This document shows positions 26,335 to 35,555 of a DNA stretch of 64,000 nt, one piece after another. Numbering within the stretch: the first letter of the stretch is position 1; each line of letters starts with the position of its first letter. A program made the position numbers and the translations under genes. The stretch covers positions 31,261 to 95,260 of the forward strand of contig JAQBPO010000086.1 of assembly GCA_028287465.1 (NCBI GenBank). Direction: 5' to 3'. The DNA comes from Fibrobacterota bacterium (lineage in GTDB: Bacteria > Fibrobacterota > Fibrobacteria > UBA11236). Below the pieces are notes generated by a model, which was not told the DNA's origin, searched no databases, and saw only the letters and a list, made by a program, of their open reading frames with translations.

Positions 26335-28827
26335 ATGAACCTCCCCACCATGGCCTCCATCCTGGCCTCGATATCCGTCCTGGCGATCCCGGGAACGCCC
26401 CTCGCTGCGGCCAAGGCGCATCCGGCTTCCGCGGCGGGGCAGGCGCCCGCCGGAGACGGATCCATCCGCCGCTATTGCCTGGCCATCGGATCGAATTTCG
26501 GCGGGCCCGCCCTCGACTCCCTCCTGTACGCCGGTTCCGACGCGGCGACCTTCGGCCGGGTCCTCGGCGAAATGGGCGGGGTCAAGCGGGAAGATACCCG
26601 GTTGCTGGAGAACCCTACTCCCGCCGGCCTGGACAGCGCCTTCGCGGGATTGCGCGATCAGGTGCTGCGCGATCGCCTGGGCCGCAGCCGCACGGAGGTC
26701 GTCCTCTACTACTCCGGCCATGCCGATTCGCGAGGGCTCCTGCTGGGCGGTAACGGATTCGATTACGATCGCTTCAGGCGCAAGCTCGACTCCATCCCCG
26801 CCGACGTGCGCATCGCCGTGCTGGACGCCTGCGCGAGCGGCGCCATCACCCGCCTCAAGGGAGGCAAGCACCGCCCCGCCTTCACCGTGGACGCGTCCTC
26901 CGACATGCGCGGCTACGCCTTCATCACCTCGAGCTCCCCGGAGGAGGCCTCCCAGGAATCCGATCAGATCGGCAGTTCCTTCTTCACCCATTACCTGGTA
27001 TCGGGACTGCGCGGCGCGGCGGACGTATCCGGCGACGGCAAGGTCACCTTGGGCGAGGCATACCAGTTCGCCTTCCATGAGACCCTGGCCCGCACCGAGC
27101 GCACGAAAGGCGGCCCGCAGCATCCCGCCTACGACATGAAACTGTCCGGCACCGGGGACGTGGTGATGACGGATATGCGCGCCACTTCTTCCGAACTCGT
27201 TCTGGGCAAGGATCTGGAAGGGCGATTCTTCATCCGCAATCCCAAAGGCGAACTGGTCGCCGAGCTTTTCAAGCCCGGGAGCCGCCAGGTGGAGCTGGGG
27301 CTTCCCCCCGGAGCGTACAGCATACGCCTCGAGCGGAACCGCACCCTGGATACGGCCTCCATCCTGCTGGCCGAAGGCGGCCGCGAGACCTTGTCCCCGG
27401 ATCGGTTCGGGCGCATGCCCCGGGAGGCCACGGCATTTCGCGGAGGCGGATCCGATGATTCCCCTGCGGCCGCTTCCGTGAATCCCGCCGCCGCCCCGAG
27501 CGGGGTGGGTTTCGAATACAGCGATCAAATCGACATGCGGGCCGGCATGGATGCGAAGTACGCCCTGTCCGTGGGCTTGATCCTGAACCGGCAACAGCGG
27601 CCCTTCCACGGGCTGCAGTTGGCCCTCTTTTTCAACCACGCCTCCATGGCCCTATGGGGCGGCCAGGTTTCCGTCTTCGGCAATTTCGGACGCGACTCCG
27701 TCCAGGGCGCCCAGACCTCGGTGTTCATCAATACCGCTTCCGGCGGCATCAAGGGATTCCAGGGGGCGGCCATCCTCAATGTCGCCAAGGGCGTAACCGG
27801 AGGCCAGGGTTCGGCCGTGGCGAACGTGGACTACGGCGATCTGAAGGGCGGCCAGGGCGCGGCGGTCCTGAACGTGGCCCGTAACGTGCGGGGAGGCCAG
27901 GGGGCCGCGGTGGCCAACTTCGCGATCGGCTCCGTGACGGGAGGCCAGGGAGCGGCGGTGGGCAATTTCGCGAGCGGTTCCGTAAAAGGGGGCCAAGGCG
28001 CCGCCGTATTCAATATAGGGGGCGAGGTCGAGGGCGGCCAGGGGGCCGGAGTGATCAATATCGCCGCGGGCCATATGCGGGGCGGGCAGGGGGCCGGCGT
28101 CCTGAACGTGGCGCGGGGCGTCGAAGGCGGCCAGGCGGCCGGCGTGCTGAACCTTTCCTTCGGGGACGTGGAAGGCGCGCAGGTGGCGGCGGTACTGAAC
28201 GCGGGGCGTAACGTACGCGGTACCCAGGCTTCCGCCGTCCTCAATGCGGCCCGGGACGTCAAGGGCGCCCAGGTTTCGGCGGTGCTCAATGCGGCCAGGG
28301 ACGTGGACGGATGCCAGGTAGGGCTCGTCAACATCTCCCGCGACATCCGCAACGGCATCCCCTTCGGCCTGATCAATTACAGCCATACGGGTTTGCATAG
28401 CGCCAACGTGTGGATGGACGAATTGGGCTTCCAGCATTTCACCTTGCTTTCCGGGAGCCGAGGCTTCTACACCTACCTGTCCGCGGGGGAAAAGCTCACC
28501 GTCTCCCGCAATGTCCTGATCCTGGGCGCGGGCATGGGCGGGCAAATCCCGATCGGCCGCGGCTATGCCGCGGCGGACATGGGCGTGTACGATCTCCATG
28601 ACAATCTGGACTTCGACGGTCCCGGGCCGGAACTCTATCGCCTGCGGGTCATGGCCGGCAGGAACCTGCTGCGTTACCTGTCCGTGTTCGGCGGGCTCTC
28701 GCTCAACGCCTTTTGGCACCAAGGCGGGGATGCCACGGCCTTTCCGGTGGGGGGATATGAATTGAAGGTCGGGGACGAAGTGTACGGTTGGCCGGGTCTC
28801 GTCGCCGGCATCCGCATCGGAGTCTGA
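26335..28827 (+). CDS. Exported caspase-fold (C14) protein fused to a 15-16-residue repeat array and barrel-like end
   Basis: 830 residues from the ATG at 26335, one base after the previous stop. Signal peptide about 1-25. A caspase/metacaspase domain spans about 45-290: 'RYCLAIGSNFGG' start, catalytic H129 in 'VVLYYSGHADSRG' and C166 in 'IAVLDACASGA', so both dyad residues are present. 'GRFFIRNPKGELVAEL' at about 297 starts a small beta domain. From about 425 to 680 comes a run of about fifteen to seventeen units of the form GGQGAAVLNVARNVR, like the surface repeats described for Leptospira LA_2272-type proteins. The last 150 residues look barrel-like ('LGAGMGGQIPIGRGYAAADM'). It is in one operon with an ECF sigma factor and a membrane protein, so a protease-linked envelope signal is likely. 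Confidence 0.88.
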   Translation: MNLPTMASILASISVLAIPGTPLAAAKAHPASAAGQAPAGDGSIRRYCLAIGSNFGGPALDSLLYAGSDAATFGRVLGEMGGVKREDTRLLENPTPAGLDSAFAGLRDQVLRDRLGRSRTEVVLYYSGHADSRGLLLGGNGFDYDRFRRKLDSIPADVRIAVLDACASGAITRLKGGKHRPAFTVDASSDMRGYAFITSSSPEEASQESDQIGSSFFTHYLVSGLRGAADVSGDGKVTLGEAYQFAFHETLARTERTKGGPQHPAYDMKLSGTGDVVMTDMRATSSELVLGKDLEGRFFIRNPKGELVAELFKPGSRQVELGLPPGAYSIRLERNRTLDTASILLAEGGRETLSPDRFGRMPREATAFRGGGSDDSPAAASVNPAAAPSGVGFEYSDQIDMRAGMDAKYALSVGLILNRQQRPFHGLQLALFFNHASMALWGGQVSVFGNFGRDSVQGAQTSVFINTASGGIKGFQGAAILNVAKGVTGGQGSAVANVDYGDLKGGQGAAVLNVARNVRGGQGAAVANFAIGSVTGGQGAAVGNFASGSVKGGQGAAVFNIGGEVEGGQGAGVINIAAGHMRGGQGAGVLNVARGVEGGQAAGVLNLSFGDVEGAQVAAVLNAGRNVRGTQASAVLNAARDVKGAQVSAVLNAARDVDGCQVGLVNISRDIRNGIPFGLINYSHTGLHSANVWMDELGFQHFTLLSGSRGFYTYLSAGEKLTVSRNVLILGAGMGGQIPIGRGYAAADMGVYDLHDNLDFDGPGPELYRLRVMAGRNLLRYLSVFGGLSLNAFWHQGGDATAFPVGGYELKVGDEVYGWPGLVAGIRIGV
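27652..28374 (+). repeat. Coding repeat array (15-16 residues per unit) within the caspase-like gene
   Basis: The coded units read GGQ-x-AxVxN-xAxxV, e.g. 'KGGQGAAVLNVARNV', 'RGGQGAAVANFAIGSV', 'EGGQGAGVINIAAGHM', 'KGAQVSAVLNAARDV'. Early and late units diverge, while the central ones are very alike at protein level. A regular Gly-Gln turn and alternating small and hydrophobic residues suggest stacked short beta-strands. Confidence 0.85.
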
Positions 28828-28830
28828 GGA

Positions 28831-28853
28831 ATCCGGATCGCCCTGATCCGGAT
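28831..28853. terminator. Hairpin between convergent caspase-like and folP genes
   Basis: ATCCGGATC and GATCCGGAT form a perfect 9-bp stem around GCCCT. It starts three bases after the stop at 28827 and ends at the folP stop on the other strand. There is no U-tract, so its role as a bidirectional terminator is only suggested by position. Confidence 0.45.
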
Positions 28854-29782
28854 CAACCGGCCGCGCGCACCGCCGCGATCATGGCCAGGGCCTCGCGGGT
28901 TTCGCGCACATCGTGCACCCGCAGGATGGAAACCCCTTTCAACGCCGCCAGCACCGCCAAGGCCACGCTGGGTTGCAGACGATCGGACGCTTCCAGGCCC
29001 GGGGTCTTGGCGATGAAGGATTTGCGCGACATGCCCAGCAGGATCGGGCATCCGAGCGCATCCAAGGCCTCCAGCCGGGCGATCAGGCGGTAATTGTCCT
29101 CCACCCGTTTGCCGAACCCGATTCCCGGGTCCACGGCGATGCGGCTTTTGGCCATCCCCATCGCGGCCAGCAACTGGATGCGCCCCTTCAGGAAATCCTT
29201 CACTTCCGCCACCGTATCCGCGTAGACGGGCGCCGTTTGCATATCCTTGGGCTTGCCCTTGATATGGTTCAGCACCACGCCCGCCCGGAAGGCCTGGGGG
29301 ACTTCCAGCATCATGGGGTCGAAGGTCATGGCGCTGATGTCGTTCACGATGCAGGCCCCCTCTTCCAGGGCCGCGCGGGCCACCTTGGCCTTGACCGTGT
29401 CTATGGAAACGGCGCAGCCCAGGCGTTTCACGATTTCACGCACGGCCGGCCGCGTCCGGGCCAGCTCATCCGCCTCGGAAACCGGTTCCGCGCCGGGGCG
29501 GGAAGACTCCCCGCCCACGTCGATGATATCGGCTCCGGCCTCGAGCATGGCCTCGGCATGGCGCAGGGCCTGGTCCTTGGAGGCATGGGCTCCGCCATCG
29601 AAGAAGGAATCCGGAGTCACGTTGAGGATGCCCATCAGCAGGGGCCTATCGCCCCCGAGGATGCGATCGCCTGCAAGCCAAGGACGCGGCTTTATCACCG
29701 TGATGGGATCGCCCCAGGAACGCGAAACGCCGGCCCCTGGAGGGGCCGGCGTTTCGGGTTTATCGGGATCCGGAGGATTCAT
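28853..29782 (-). CDS. folP: Dihydropteroate synthase
   Basis: 309 residues from the ATG at 29782. It joins 6-hydroxymethyl-dihydropterin pyrophosphate to p-aminobenzoate in folate synthesis, in the cytoplasm. Signature strands are 'MGILNVTPDSFFDGG', 'GADIIDVGGESSRPGAEPV', 'SIDTVKAKVA', 'IVNDISAM', 'IAVDPGIGFGKR', 'LLGMSRKSFI' and 'ILRVHDVRET', covering the pterin and sulfonamide sites. The first 28 residues are Pro-rich and unlike the family; a GTG at 29698 ('VIKPRPWLAG') would give the normal length and would start after the 15-bp inverted repeat at 29724-29755. It follows ftsH by 30 bases, the common bacterial ftsH-folP order. Confidence 0.95.
   Translation of the reverse strand: MNPPDPDKPETPAPPGAGVSRSWGDPITVIKPRPWLAGDRILGGDRPLLMGILNVTPDSFFDGGAHASKDQALRHAEAMLEAGADIIDVGGESSRPGAEPVSEADELARTRPAVREIVKRLGCAVSIDTVKAKVARAALEEGACIVNDISAMTFDPMMLEVPQAFRAGVVLNHIKGKPKDMQTAPVYADTVAEVKDFLKGRIQLLAAMGMAKSRIAVDPGIGFGKRVEDNYRLIARLEALDALGCPILLGMSRKSFIAKTPGLEASDRLQPSVALAVLAALKGVSILRVHDVRETREALAMIAAVRAAG
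29724..29755. repeat. 15-bp perfect inverted repeat at the 5' end of folP
   Basis: GAAACGCCGGCCCCT and AGGGGCCGGCGTTTC flank GG. It lies 58 to 89 bases beyond the ftsH stop on the minus strand and inside the first codons of folP as annotated. It could be a terminator or attenuator between the genes if folP really starts at the GTG at 29698. Confidence 0.7.
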
Positions 29783-29812
29783 CGCGATTCCGGAGGCCCG
29801 TAAAGGGAGGGA

Positions 29813-31987
29813 TCAGACCGTGGCGTCGAAACGCCCGCCCTTGTTGCCCTCGTCGACTTCGGGTTTCCCCGCGTCATCCAAGGATTTCTCGGCATTGGCG
29901 GTCGTTCCGGATATGGAGGGTTCGCCCTCGGCGATGGTTCCCGCTTCGGTGCGGGCGCGGCGATCCGTCTTGCCCTTGAGGTAGGAGCGGCTCTTCTTGG
30001 TGTCCGTAAGCAGCTCGCCCGTCATGGCCTTCATGATTTCGTCCGCTTCCAGCACTTCGTGGAGGAGCAGGGCTTCGGCCAGGTTGATGAGCTTCTGCTT
30101 GTTCTCCCCGAGCATAGCGGTCACGCGATCCATCTGGCCGTCCACGATCTTCCGCACTTCGCGGTCGATTTGGATGGCGGTGGCCTCGGAGTAATCGCGA
30201 TGCTGGCTGATTTCGCGGCCCAGGAAGATCTCCTCCTGCTTCTTGCCGTAGGAGAGCGGTCCAAGGTCGGACATGCCCCATTCGCATACGTATTTGCGCG
30301 CGAGTTCCGTCGCCTTCTCGATATCGTTGGACGCGCCGGTGTTCTTCTGCCCGAAGAGCAGGAGTTCCGCGCCGCGGCCGCCCATGAGGATGGCGATCTT
30401 ATCGAGCACGAAGCGCGAGTCCACCGTATACATGTCCTTTTCCGGAAGCGAGAAGGTGATGCCCAGGGCCCGGCCGCGCGGGATGATGGTCACCTTGTGC
30501 AAGGGATCCGAATACTTGACCATCAGGGAGACGACCGCATGGCCGGCTTCATGGTAGGCCGTGGTCTTCTTCTCGTCGTCGCTGAGGATGCGGGAGAAGC
30601 GCTCGGACCCGATCATGATCTTGTCCTTGGCCTCCTCGAAATCGATCATGGCCACTTGGTTGCCGCCGAAGCGGGCCGCGAGCAGGCAGGCCTCATTGAC
30701 GAGGTTTTCCAGGTCCGCGCCGGAAAGACCGGGGGTTCCCTTGGCGATCTTGGCCACGTCCACGTCCTCGCGGGTGGGAACCTTGCGCTTTTCCAGATGC
30801 ACGCGGAGGATGCCTTCGCGACCCTTGCCGTCCGGCAGGTCCACCACGACCTGGCGGTCGAAGCGGCCCGGGCGCAACAGGGCGGGATCCAGGACGTCTG
30901 GCCGGTTGGTGGCCGCGATGAGGATGACGCCTTCATTGCTGTTGAAACCGTCCATCTCCACCAGGAGCTGGTTCAGGGTCTGTTCGCGTTCATCGTGCCC
31001 GCCGCCGAGGCCGGCGCCGCGATGGCGTCCGACCGCGTCGATCTCATCGATGAAGATGATGCAGGGCGCGTTCTTCTTGCCCTGTTCGAACAGGTCGCGG
31101 ACGCGCGAGGCGCCCACGCCGACGAACATTTCCACGAAGTCCGAGCCCGACATGCTGAAGAATGGGACTTCCGCCTCGCCGGCCACGGCCTTGGCGAGCA
31201 GGGTCTTGCCGGTGCCCGGAGGGCCCAGGAGCAGCACGCCCTTGGGAATGCGGCCGCCCAGCTTGGCGAACCTGCTCGGATCCTTGAGGAAGGCGATGAT
31301 TTCCTCGAGCTCCTGTTTGGCTTCGTCGGCGCCGGCCACATCACGGAAGGTGACTTTCGGCCGGTTCTCGTCCATGAGCTTGCCTTTGATCTTGCCGAAG
31401 GAGAATATCCCCCGGCTTCCGCCCATGCCGCCGCCTTGGCGCGCCATCATGAACCAGAAGAACCCGATCAACAGGAACAGCGGGAACAAGGTGCTGAGGT
31501 AGCTGAGCCAACGCGTTTCCTTGACGAACTCGACCTTGACCCCGCGGGCCGTAAGGTTGTCGAGCAATTGCAGGATGGGTCCGTCGATGTCTGGGAGCAG
31601 GGTCTTGAACTTGACCGTGCGCGAAGAGAAGGCGCTATGCGTCTCCTTACGCTTGACCTGTTCTTCCGGAGTCAGCTTGCGCTCGCCCACCAGGATATAG
31701 CCTTCGCCGATCCGCTGCAGTTCGATGGAGGTGATCCCCAGGCTGGTATCCGCGATGATGTTGCGGAACTCGGAATAGGTCTTCTCCTCGACAGGATTCT
31801 GGGAGTCGAGCAACTGGACCAGGAAAACGGAAACGAGCACCATCGCCAGGATCAGGGTCAGGTTCTTGCGTTTCCATTTGTTGCCGGGAGGCATGGCCTG
31901 TTTCGAATCAGGCAGCTTCCGGTTCACCGGGGCGTTCTTTTTTTCTTCCACCAGGTTGCTCTTTTTTTCTTCTAGGGGTTCTCGCAT
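29813..31987 (-). CDS. ftsH: ATP-dependent zinc metalloprotease FtsH
   Basis: 724 residues. It is a membrane-anchored AAA+ protease that degrades unassembled membrane proteins and regulators. One membrane helix is at about 43-60 and a second at about 164-181, with a periplasmic domain between. Walker A 'GPPGTGKT' is at 255-262, Walker B 'IIFIDEID' at 310-317, the second region of homology follows '[20 protein letters not shown]', and the zinc site is 'HEAGH' at 479-483. The C-terminus is long, acidic and probably disordered. The annotated start overlaps the tilS stop by 16 bases; the N-terminal 31 residues are Lys/Glu-rich, and a later ATG at residue 32 is an alternative. Its neighbours tilS and folP are the usual bacterial arrangement. 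Confidence 0.97.
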   Translation of the reverse strand: MREPLEEKKSNLVEEKKNAPVNRKLPDSKQAMPPGNKWKRKNLTLILAMVLVSVFLVQLLDSQNPVEEKTYSEFRNIIADTSLGITSIELQRIGEGYILVGERKLTPEEQVKRKETHSAFSSRTVKFKTLLPDIDGPILQLLDNLTARGVKVEFVKETRWLSYLSTLFPLFLLIGFFWFMMARQGGGMGGSRGIFSFGKIKGKLMDENRPKVTFRDVAGADEAKQELEEIIAFLKDPSRFAKLGGRIPKGVLLLGPPGTGKTLLAKAVAGEAEVPFFSMSGSDFVEMFVGVGASRVRDLFEQGKKNAPCIIFIDEIDAVGRHRGAGLGGGHDEREQTLNQLLVEMDGFNSNEGVILIAATNRPDVLDPALLRPGRFDRQVVVDLPDGKGREGILRVHLEKRKVPTREDVDVAKIAKGTPGLSGADLENLVNEACLLAARFGGNQVAMIDFEEAKDKIMIGSERFSRILSDDEKKTTAYHEAGHAVVSLMVKYSDPLHKVTIIPRGRALGITFSLPEKDMYTVDSRFVLDKIAILMGGRGAELLLFGQKNTGASNDIEKATELARKYVCEWGMSDLGPLSYGKKQEEIFLGREISQHRDYSEATAIQIDREVRKIVDGQMDRVTAMLGENKQKLINLAEALLLHEVLEADEIMKAMTGELLTDTKKSRSYLKGKTDRRARTEAGTIAEGEPSISGTTANAEKSLDDAGKPEVDEGNKGGRFDATV

Positions 31988-33519
31988 GTAAGCACCAATT
32001 CAAGGATGTGAGAAGTCGATCCGCTGACCTTGAAGAAATCGGATATTCCGTATCCGGGGACCCAGGCTAGGGTCTCGTCGCCGGGCATTTCGCCCGAGAA
32101 GACGATGGGGATGACGTCCCTCATTCCGGTCGGAACCTTCTCCTCGTTGAAAAACGTTTTCAGCTTGCGCGATCTACTAACTATTCCCAATGGGGAAAAG
32201 CGATCGCCGTCCTTCCGAGTTCGTATCAGTAATGTACAAGAAATGAGGTCTGCATCAAAGATCGCCCTTTCCTCCATGTCGGACGGGAAATCCAGGCCGG
32301 CGGGCCTGGGAAACCGTCGAGCCACCAACGAATACGAACGGTCTCCCCAGCGCCATTCCGCGCTGGCCGAGCCTCCAACCAGTATAACCCTTTGGGCCTC
32401 CGGGGAGCAGGTTTTTTTTGGCCGCCCTCGCCCATTGGACGCCGCCAAGGCCCTTTCCGCGCGGTAAACTCCGTTATTTTGGCATTTCAATGCCAAGATG
32501 CGGTTGAGCGGTACTTGCAGGCTTTCGGGTCCGATTTCCCATTGTCGGCAGAACTCGCGTAGTATCTCTTTCGTAACCGGAATGGATCCGATCGAAGGGG
32601 CCGTATGGGAAAGGCCCGCCGAAGAACGGCTTGCTCCCAAGCCCTCCGGGTCCGCCCGCTCCGAGGTCAAAAGCGTCCTCATCCAGAATTCCAACCCTTC
32701 CAGATCCCCGGCCGCGACCTTGGCTTCCACTCCATCCCGGGTCAGATACGGTTCGCCTTCACCATCGGTTTGGAGCAACCCTTCCTCCGCTTCCAAGGCG
32801 TCGATTCCCTTTCCGATTTCCTGGATGGTCATGGCCATGGAATGGATGCGTTCGTCCAGGCCGGGTTCGGAAAGACGGAGGCCGGGAAGGAAACGGTGCC
32901 GGTACCAATTGCGATCGATACCGATGTCGGCATTGGACTCGTCTTCGCGCCAATCGGCTTCCATAAGCCCCAGATAGGCCAGGATTTCGGCGCGGGAACG
33001 GTTCAGAAAGGGCCGGACGATGCCGCCGCGCCGGAAGGGAATACCTTTTAGACCGCGGGGGCCGGTTCCCCGTCCCAGGCGCTGGAACACCGTTTCCACC
33101 AGGTCATCCCTGTGGTGGGCGGTCAGGATCCAAGTTGCGCCGGCATCCCGCGCCGCGTCCTCGAAAAACCCATACCGTTCCCGGCGCGCCCACATTTCCA
33201 TGGATTCGCGCGGCCGGCGCCTTCCCGGATCCAGCCTGCGGAGGAAAAAAGGGATGCCGAAGCGATCGCAAAGGCGGGAAACGAATTCCGAATCCTCCCG
33301 GGATCCGGGACGCAAGCCATGGTCCACGTGGGCGACGGCGAGGGAGCAACCGTAAGCGGGCGCGGAACGGCGTGCCCAATGAAGGAGAGCGATGGAATCG
33401 GCGCCGCCGGAAACCGCGAGGAGCAGGACGGATGCCGAGGGATCCCAGGACCGGGAGGCCAGGAAGGCCGAGGTGCGTTCATCCCACTGATCCAGAAGGA
33501 CCCCGGTCGGAACGGTCAC
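31972..33519 (-). CDS. tilS: tRNA(Ile)-lysidine synthetase
   Basis: 515 residues from a GTG at 33519. It attaches lysine to C34 of the AUA-reading tRNA-Ile, using ATP. The PP-loop 'AVSGGADS' is at about 35-42, followed by '[20 protein letters not shown]' and '[20 protein letters not shown]', all family hallmarks; the C-terminal domain includes '[13 protein letters not shown]' and '[10 protein letters not shown]'. The frame is open upstream to 33624, with an ATG at 33585, but those starts lie inside hisI. The GTG gives the standard spacing to the PP-loop and leaves a 28-base gap to hisI. Essential in most bacteria that decode AUA this way. Confidence 0.93.
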   Translation of the reverse strand: MTVPTGVLLDQWDERTSAFLASRSWDPSASVLLLAVSGGADSIALLHWARRSAPAYGCSLAVAHVDHGLRPGSREDSEFVSRLCDRFGIPFFLRRLDPGRRRPRESMEMWARRERYGFFEDAARDAGATWILTAHHRDDLVETVFQRLGRGTGPRGLKGIPFRRGGIVRPFLNRSRAEILAYLGLMEADWREDESNADIGIDRNWYRHRFLPGLRLSEPGLDERIHSMAMTIQEIGKGIDALEAEEGLLQTDGEGEPYLTRDGVEAKVAAGDLEGLEFWMRTLLTSERADPEGLGASRSSAGLSHTAPSIGSIPVTKEILREFCRQWEIGPESLQVPLNRILALKCQNNGVYRAERALAASNGRGRPKKTCSPEAQRVILVGGSASAEWRWGDRSYSLVARRFPRPAGLDFPSDMEERAIFDADLISCTLLIRTRKDGDRFSPLGIVSRSRKLKTFFNEEKVPTGMRDVIPIVFSGEMPGDETLAWVPGYGISDFFKVSGSTSHILELVLTCENP

Positions 33520-33547
33520 CGGCGCCCCGGGGGAATGCAAGGCGAGG

Positions 33548-33952
33548 TTATGCGACGGGCTTCCCCTGGATCTCCCATTTCCCATCCTTGCGGAGGCGGA
33601 AGAAGCAGCTGCGGTAGCCTTCATGGCAGGCCGCGCCGTTGCCTTCGGGCTTCACGCGGAACAATAGGGCGTCCCCGTCGCAGTCGATGCTGGCGCTCAC
33701 CACCTGCTGGCGGTTGCCCGAGGTTTCCCCCTTGAGCCATAGCTTCTTGCGCGAGCGGGACCAATAGGTCATGTAGCCGCCGGTGAGGGTGAGCCCCAAG
33801 GACTCGCGGTTCATATGCGCCAGCATGAGCACCTGGCCGTCCCCGTCATCGATGGCAACGGCGGTCACCAACCCGTCCGCGCCGAATTTCACCGCGGCGA
33901 GGAGGGTTTCGATTCCGGCGGACGCGGCGCCGGCGGGGTCATTTGAGGACAT
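33548..33952 (-). CDS. hisI: Phosphoribosyl-AMP cyclohydrolase
   Basis: 134 residues from the ATG at 33952, which lies within the last codons of proA (14-base overlap). It opens the adenine ring of phosphoribosyl-AMP, the third step of histidine synthesis, in the cytoplasm. 'QVLMLAHMNRES', 'GYMTYWSRSRKKLWLKGE', 'GNRQQVV' and 'IDCDGDALLFRV' are the family blocks, with zinc ligands C91, C109 and C116 and the Asp pair D90/D92 for magnesium. It is the stand-alone HisI; the HisE pyrophosphohydrolase domain is absent. No other his genes are nearby; it sits inside a proline/tRNA/protease block. Confidence 0.95.
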   Translation of the reverse strand: MSSNDPAGAASAGIETLLAAVKFGADGLVTAVAIDDGDGQVLMLAHMNRESLGLTLTGGYMTYWSRSRKKLWLKGETSGNRQQVVSASIDCDGDALLFRVKPEGNGAACHEGYRSCFFRLRKDGKWEIQGKPVA

Positions 33953-35198
33953 GTCCCGCGCCTTCCACGATCCAACGGTAGGTGGTGAGGCTCTCAAGGC
34001 CCATGGGGCCGCGCGCATGGAGCTTGTCCGTGCTGATGCCCACTTCCGCGCCCAGGCCGTATTCGGATCCGTCCGCGAACCGCGTGGAGGCGTTCACCAT
34101 GAGCGAGGAACTGTCCACGCCCGCGAGGAAGGCCTTTTGGACCTTGAGGGACTTGGCCAGCACCGCATCGGTATGCCCCGTGCCGTGCTTGTTGATATGA
34201 TCCACCGCCTCGTCCACGCCGTCCACCATGCGCACGGCCAGCTTCAGGTCCAGGTATTCCTCGTCCCAATCCGCTTCCACGGCAGGCTTCACGCTGGGGT
34301 GCAGGTTGCGGATGAATTCGTCCCCGCGCAGCTCCACGTTGTGCTCGACCAGGCTGTCCAGGATGCGCTTGACCGATGCGGGCTTGATGTGCCCGTCGAT
34401 GAGCAGGGTCTCCATGGCGTTGCAGACCCCGGGACGCTGCGCCTTGGCGTTGATCACGATGCGTTCCGCCGCCTTGAGGTCGGCGGTCTTGTCGATATAG
34501 ATGTGGCAAACGCCCTTGTAATGCTTGATGACCGGGATGCGCGCCTTTTCCACCACCGACTGGATAAGGCGCTCGCCGCCGCGCGGGATCACCAGGTCTA
34601 TGTGCTTGACGTCGGTGAGCAGGAGGTCGACCAGGGCATGATCGGATTTGTTCACGAGCTGGACCGCGCGTTCGTCGATGCCCTTGGCCTTGAGCGCCGC
34701 CTGGAAAAGGCGCGCGAAAACGGTATTGGTGCGGACGGCTTCCTTGCCGCCGCGCAGGATCACGGCATTGCCGCTCTTGAGGCAGAGCGCGCCGCCGTCT
34801 ATGGTCACGTTGGGGCGCGACTCGTAGATGAAGAGGATGGTGCCGATGGGCACGGATACCCTCGAGATCTTGAGGCCGTCCTTACGCTTATGCTTGCCCA
34901 GGACCTTGCCGAGGGGATCCGGGAAGGCCGCGATCGACTTGACGCTGTCCACGATGCCTTTGATGCGGGCCGGGGTCAACAGGAGCCGATCGAGCATGGC
35001 GGCGCTCAGGCCCCGCTCCTTGCCTTCTTCCATGTCCTTGGCATTCTCGGCCAGGATTTCGTCCTGGGCGGCGATCAGGGCCGCCGCAAGGGATTTCAGG
35101 GCCGCGTCCCGCTTGGCGCGGGGTAGGGCCCGCACCTGCCTGGAGGCGGTCCGCGCGTTTTCGCCCAAAACCCGGGCGTAGGAAGTGATATCGTCCAT
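33939..35198 (-). CDS. proA: Glutamate-5-semialdehyde dehydrogenase (gamma-glutamyl phosphate reductase)
   Basis: 419 residues from the ATG at 35198 ('MDDITSYARVLGEN'); the frame is open for 52 more codons upstream but these are Arg/Pro-rich and non-coding in style. It reduces gamma-glutamyl phosphate to glutamate semialdehyde with NADPH in proline synthesis. 'VPIGTILFIYESRPNVTID', 'GNAVILRGGKEA', 'DLVIPRGGERLIQSV' and 'GVCNAMETLL' (catalytic C259) are diagnostic. proB lies upstream on the same strand, but a small plus-strand gene and 357 bases separate them, so they may not share a transcript. The usual length is about 415. Confidence 0.97.
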   Translation of the reverse strand: MDDITSYARVLGENARTASRQVRALPRAKRDAALKSLAAALIAAQDEILAENAKDMEEGKERGLSAAMLDRLLLTPARIKGIVDSVKSIAAFPDPLGKVLGKHKRKDGLKISRVSVPIGTILFIYESRPNVTIDGGALCLKSGNAVILRGGKEAVRTNTVFARLFQAALKAKGIDERAVQLVNKSDHALVDLLLTDVKHIDLVIPRGGERLIQSVVEKARIPVIKHYKGVCHIYIDKTADLKAAERIVINAKAQRPGVCNAMETLLIDGHIKPASVKRILDSLVEHNVELRGDEFIRNLHPSVKPAVEADWDEEYLDLKLAVRMVDGVDEAVDHINKHGTGHTDAVLAKSLKVQKAFLAGVDSSSLMVNASTRFADGSEYGLGAEVGISTDKLHARGPMGLESLTTYRWIVEGAGHVLK

Positions 35199-35356
35199 AC
35201 TGTAAGTAAATGTATACAGGAATCGCATCGCCGCAAAGTTGCGCCCTCCGCGCCGGGGCCGCCTTCCGGGCGGGCGGGGAGGCCCCAGGCCGATAATCCG
35301 CCCGGCCATTCCCCGGATTTTATCTTCCTTATGAGGACAGTAACCAGGAGGCACCT

Positions 35357-35548
35357 ATGTTCAGGCGACTACTCATGATCTTCATGGCCGGTCGGATATT
35401 CGGGATGGTGAACCGCAGGAACCGGGGATACGGCATGCGCCGGCAGTCCACGGGATGGGGATCCCGCCACAATACGCGTTCCGGTCAGGGCTTGTCCGGC
35501 TTATCCAGCCTGCTCGGCCTGGGCCGCCGCCGCCGGTCCTTCATCTGA
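35357..35548 (+). CDS. Small Arg-rich hypothetical protein
   Basis: 63 residues. AGGAGG lies six bases before the ATG, one of the best ribosome sites in the window, which argues for real translation. Fourteen of 63 residues are Arg, ending in 'LGLGRRRRSFI'; a short hydrophobic N-terminus ('LLMIFMAGRIFGMV') could touch a membrane. The rest is Gly/Ser/Arg. It is on the plus strand between proA and proB, divergent from proA and convergent with proB, whose stop is 8 bases away. Strong positive charge suggests nucleic-acid, ribosome or membrane binding, but no family is recognised. Confidence 0.65.
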   Translation: MFRRLLMIFMAGRIFGMVNRRNRGYGMRRQSTGWGSRHNTRSGQGLSGLSSLLGLGRRRRSFI

Positions 35549-35555
35549 GCCCGGT

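Noticed and set aside
27652..28374. CRISPR array
   Set aside because: The repeat is coding, lacks spacers and regular palindromic repeats; no cas genes.
27652..28722. 356-codon minus-strand frame opposite the caspase repeat
   Set aside because: Repeat-derived shadow; it reads as complementary repeat units, no start context.
30059..31975. 638-codon plus-strand open frame opposite ftsH
   Set aside because: Antisense to a certain gene; His/Asp/Gly-rich composition without motif, an effect of high GC.
33520..33624. Longer tilS start overlapping hisI
   Set aside because: The GTG at 33519 gives normal family length and no overlap; ATG at 33585 would overlap hisI by 38 bases.
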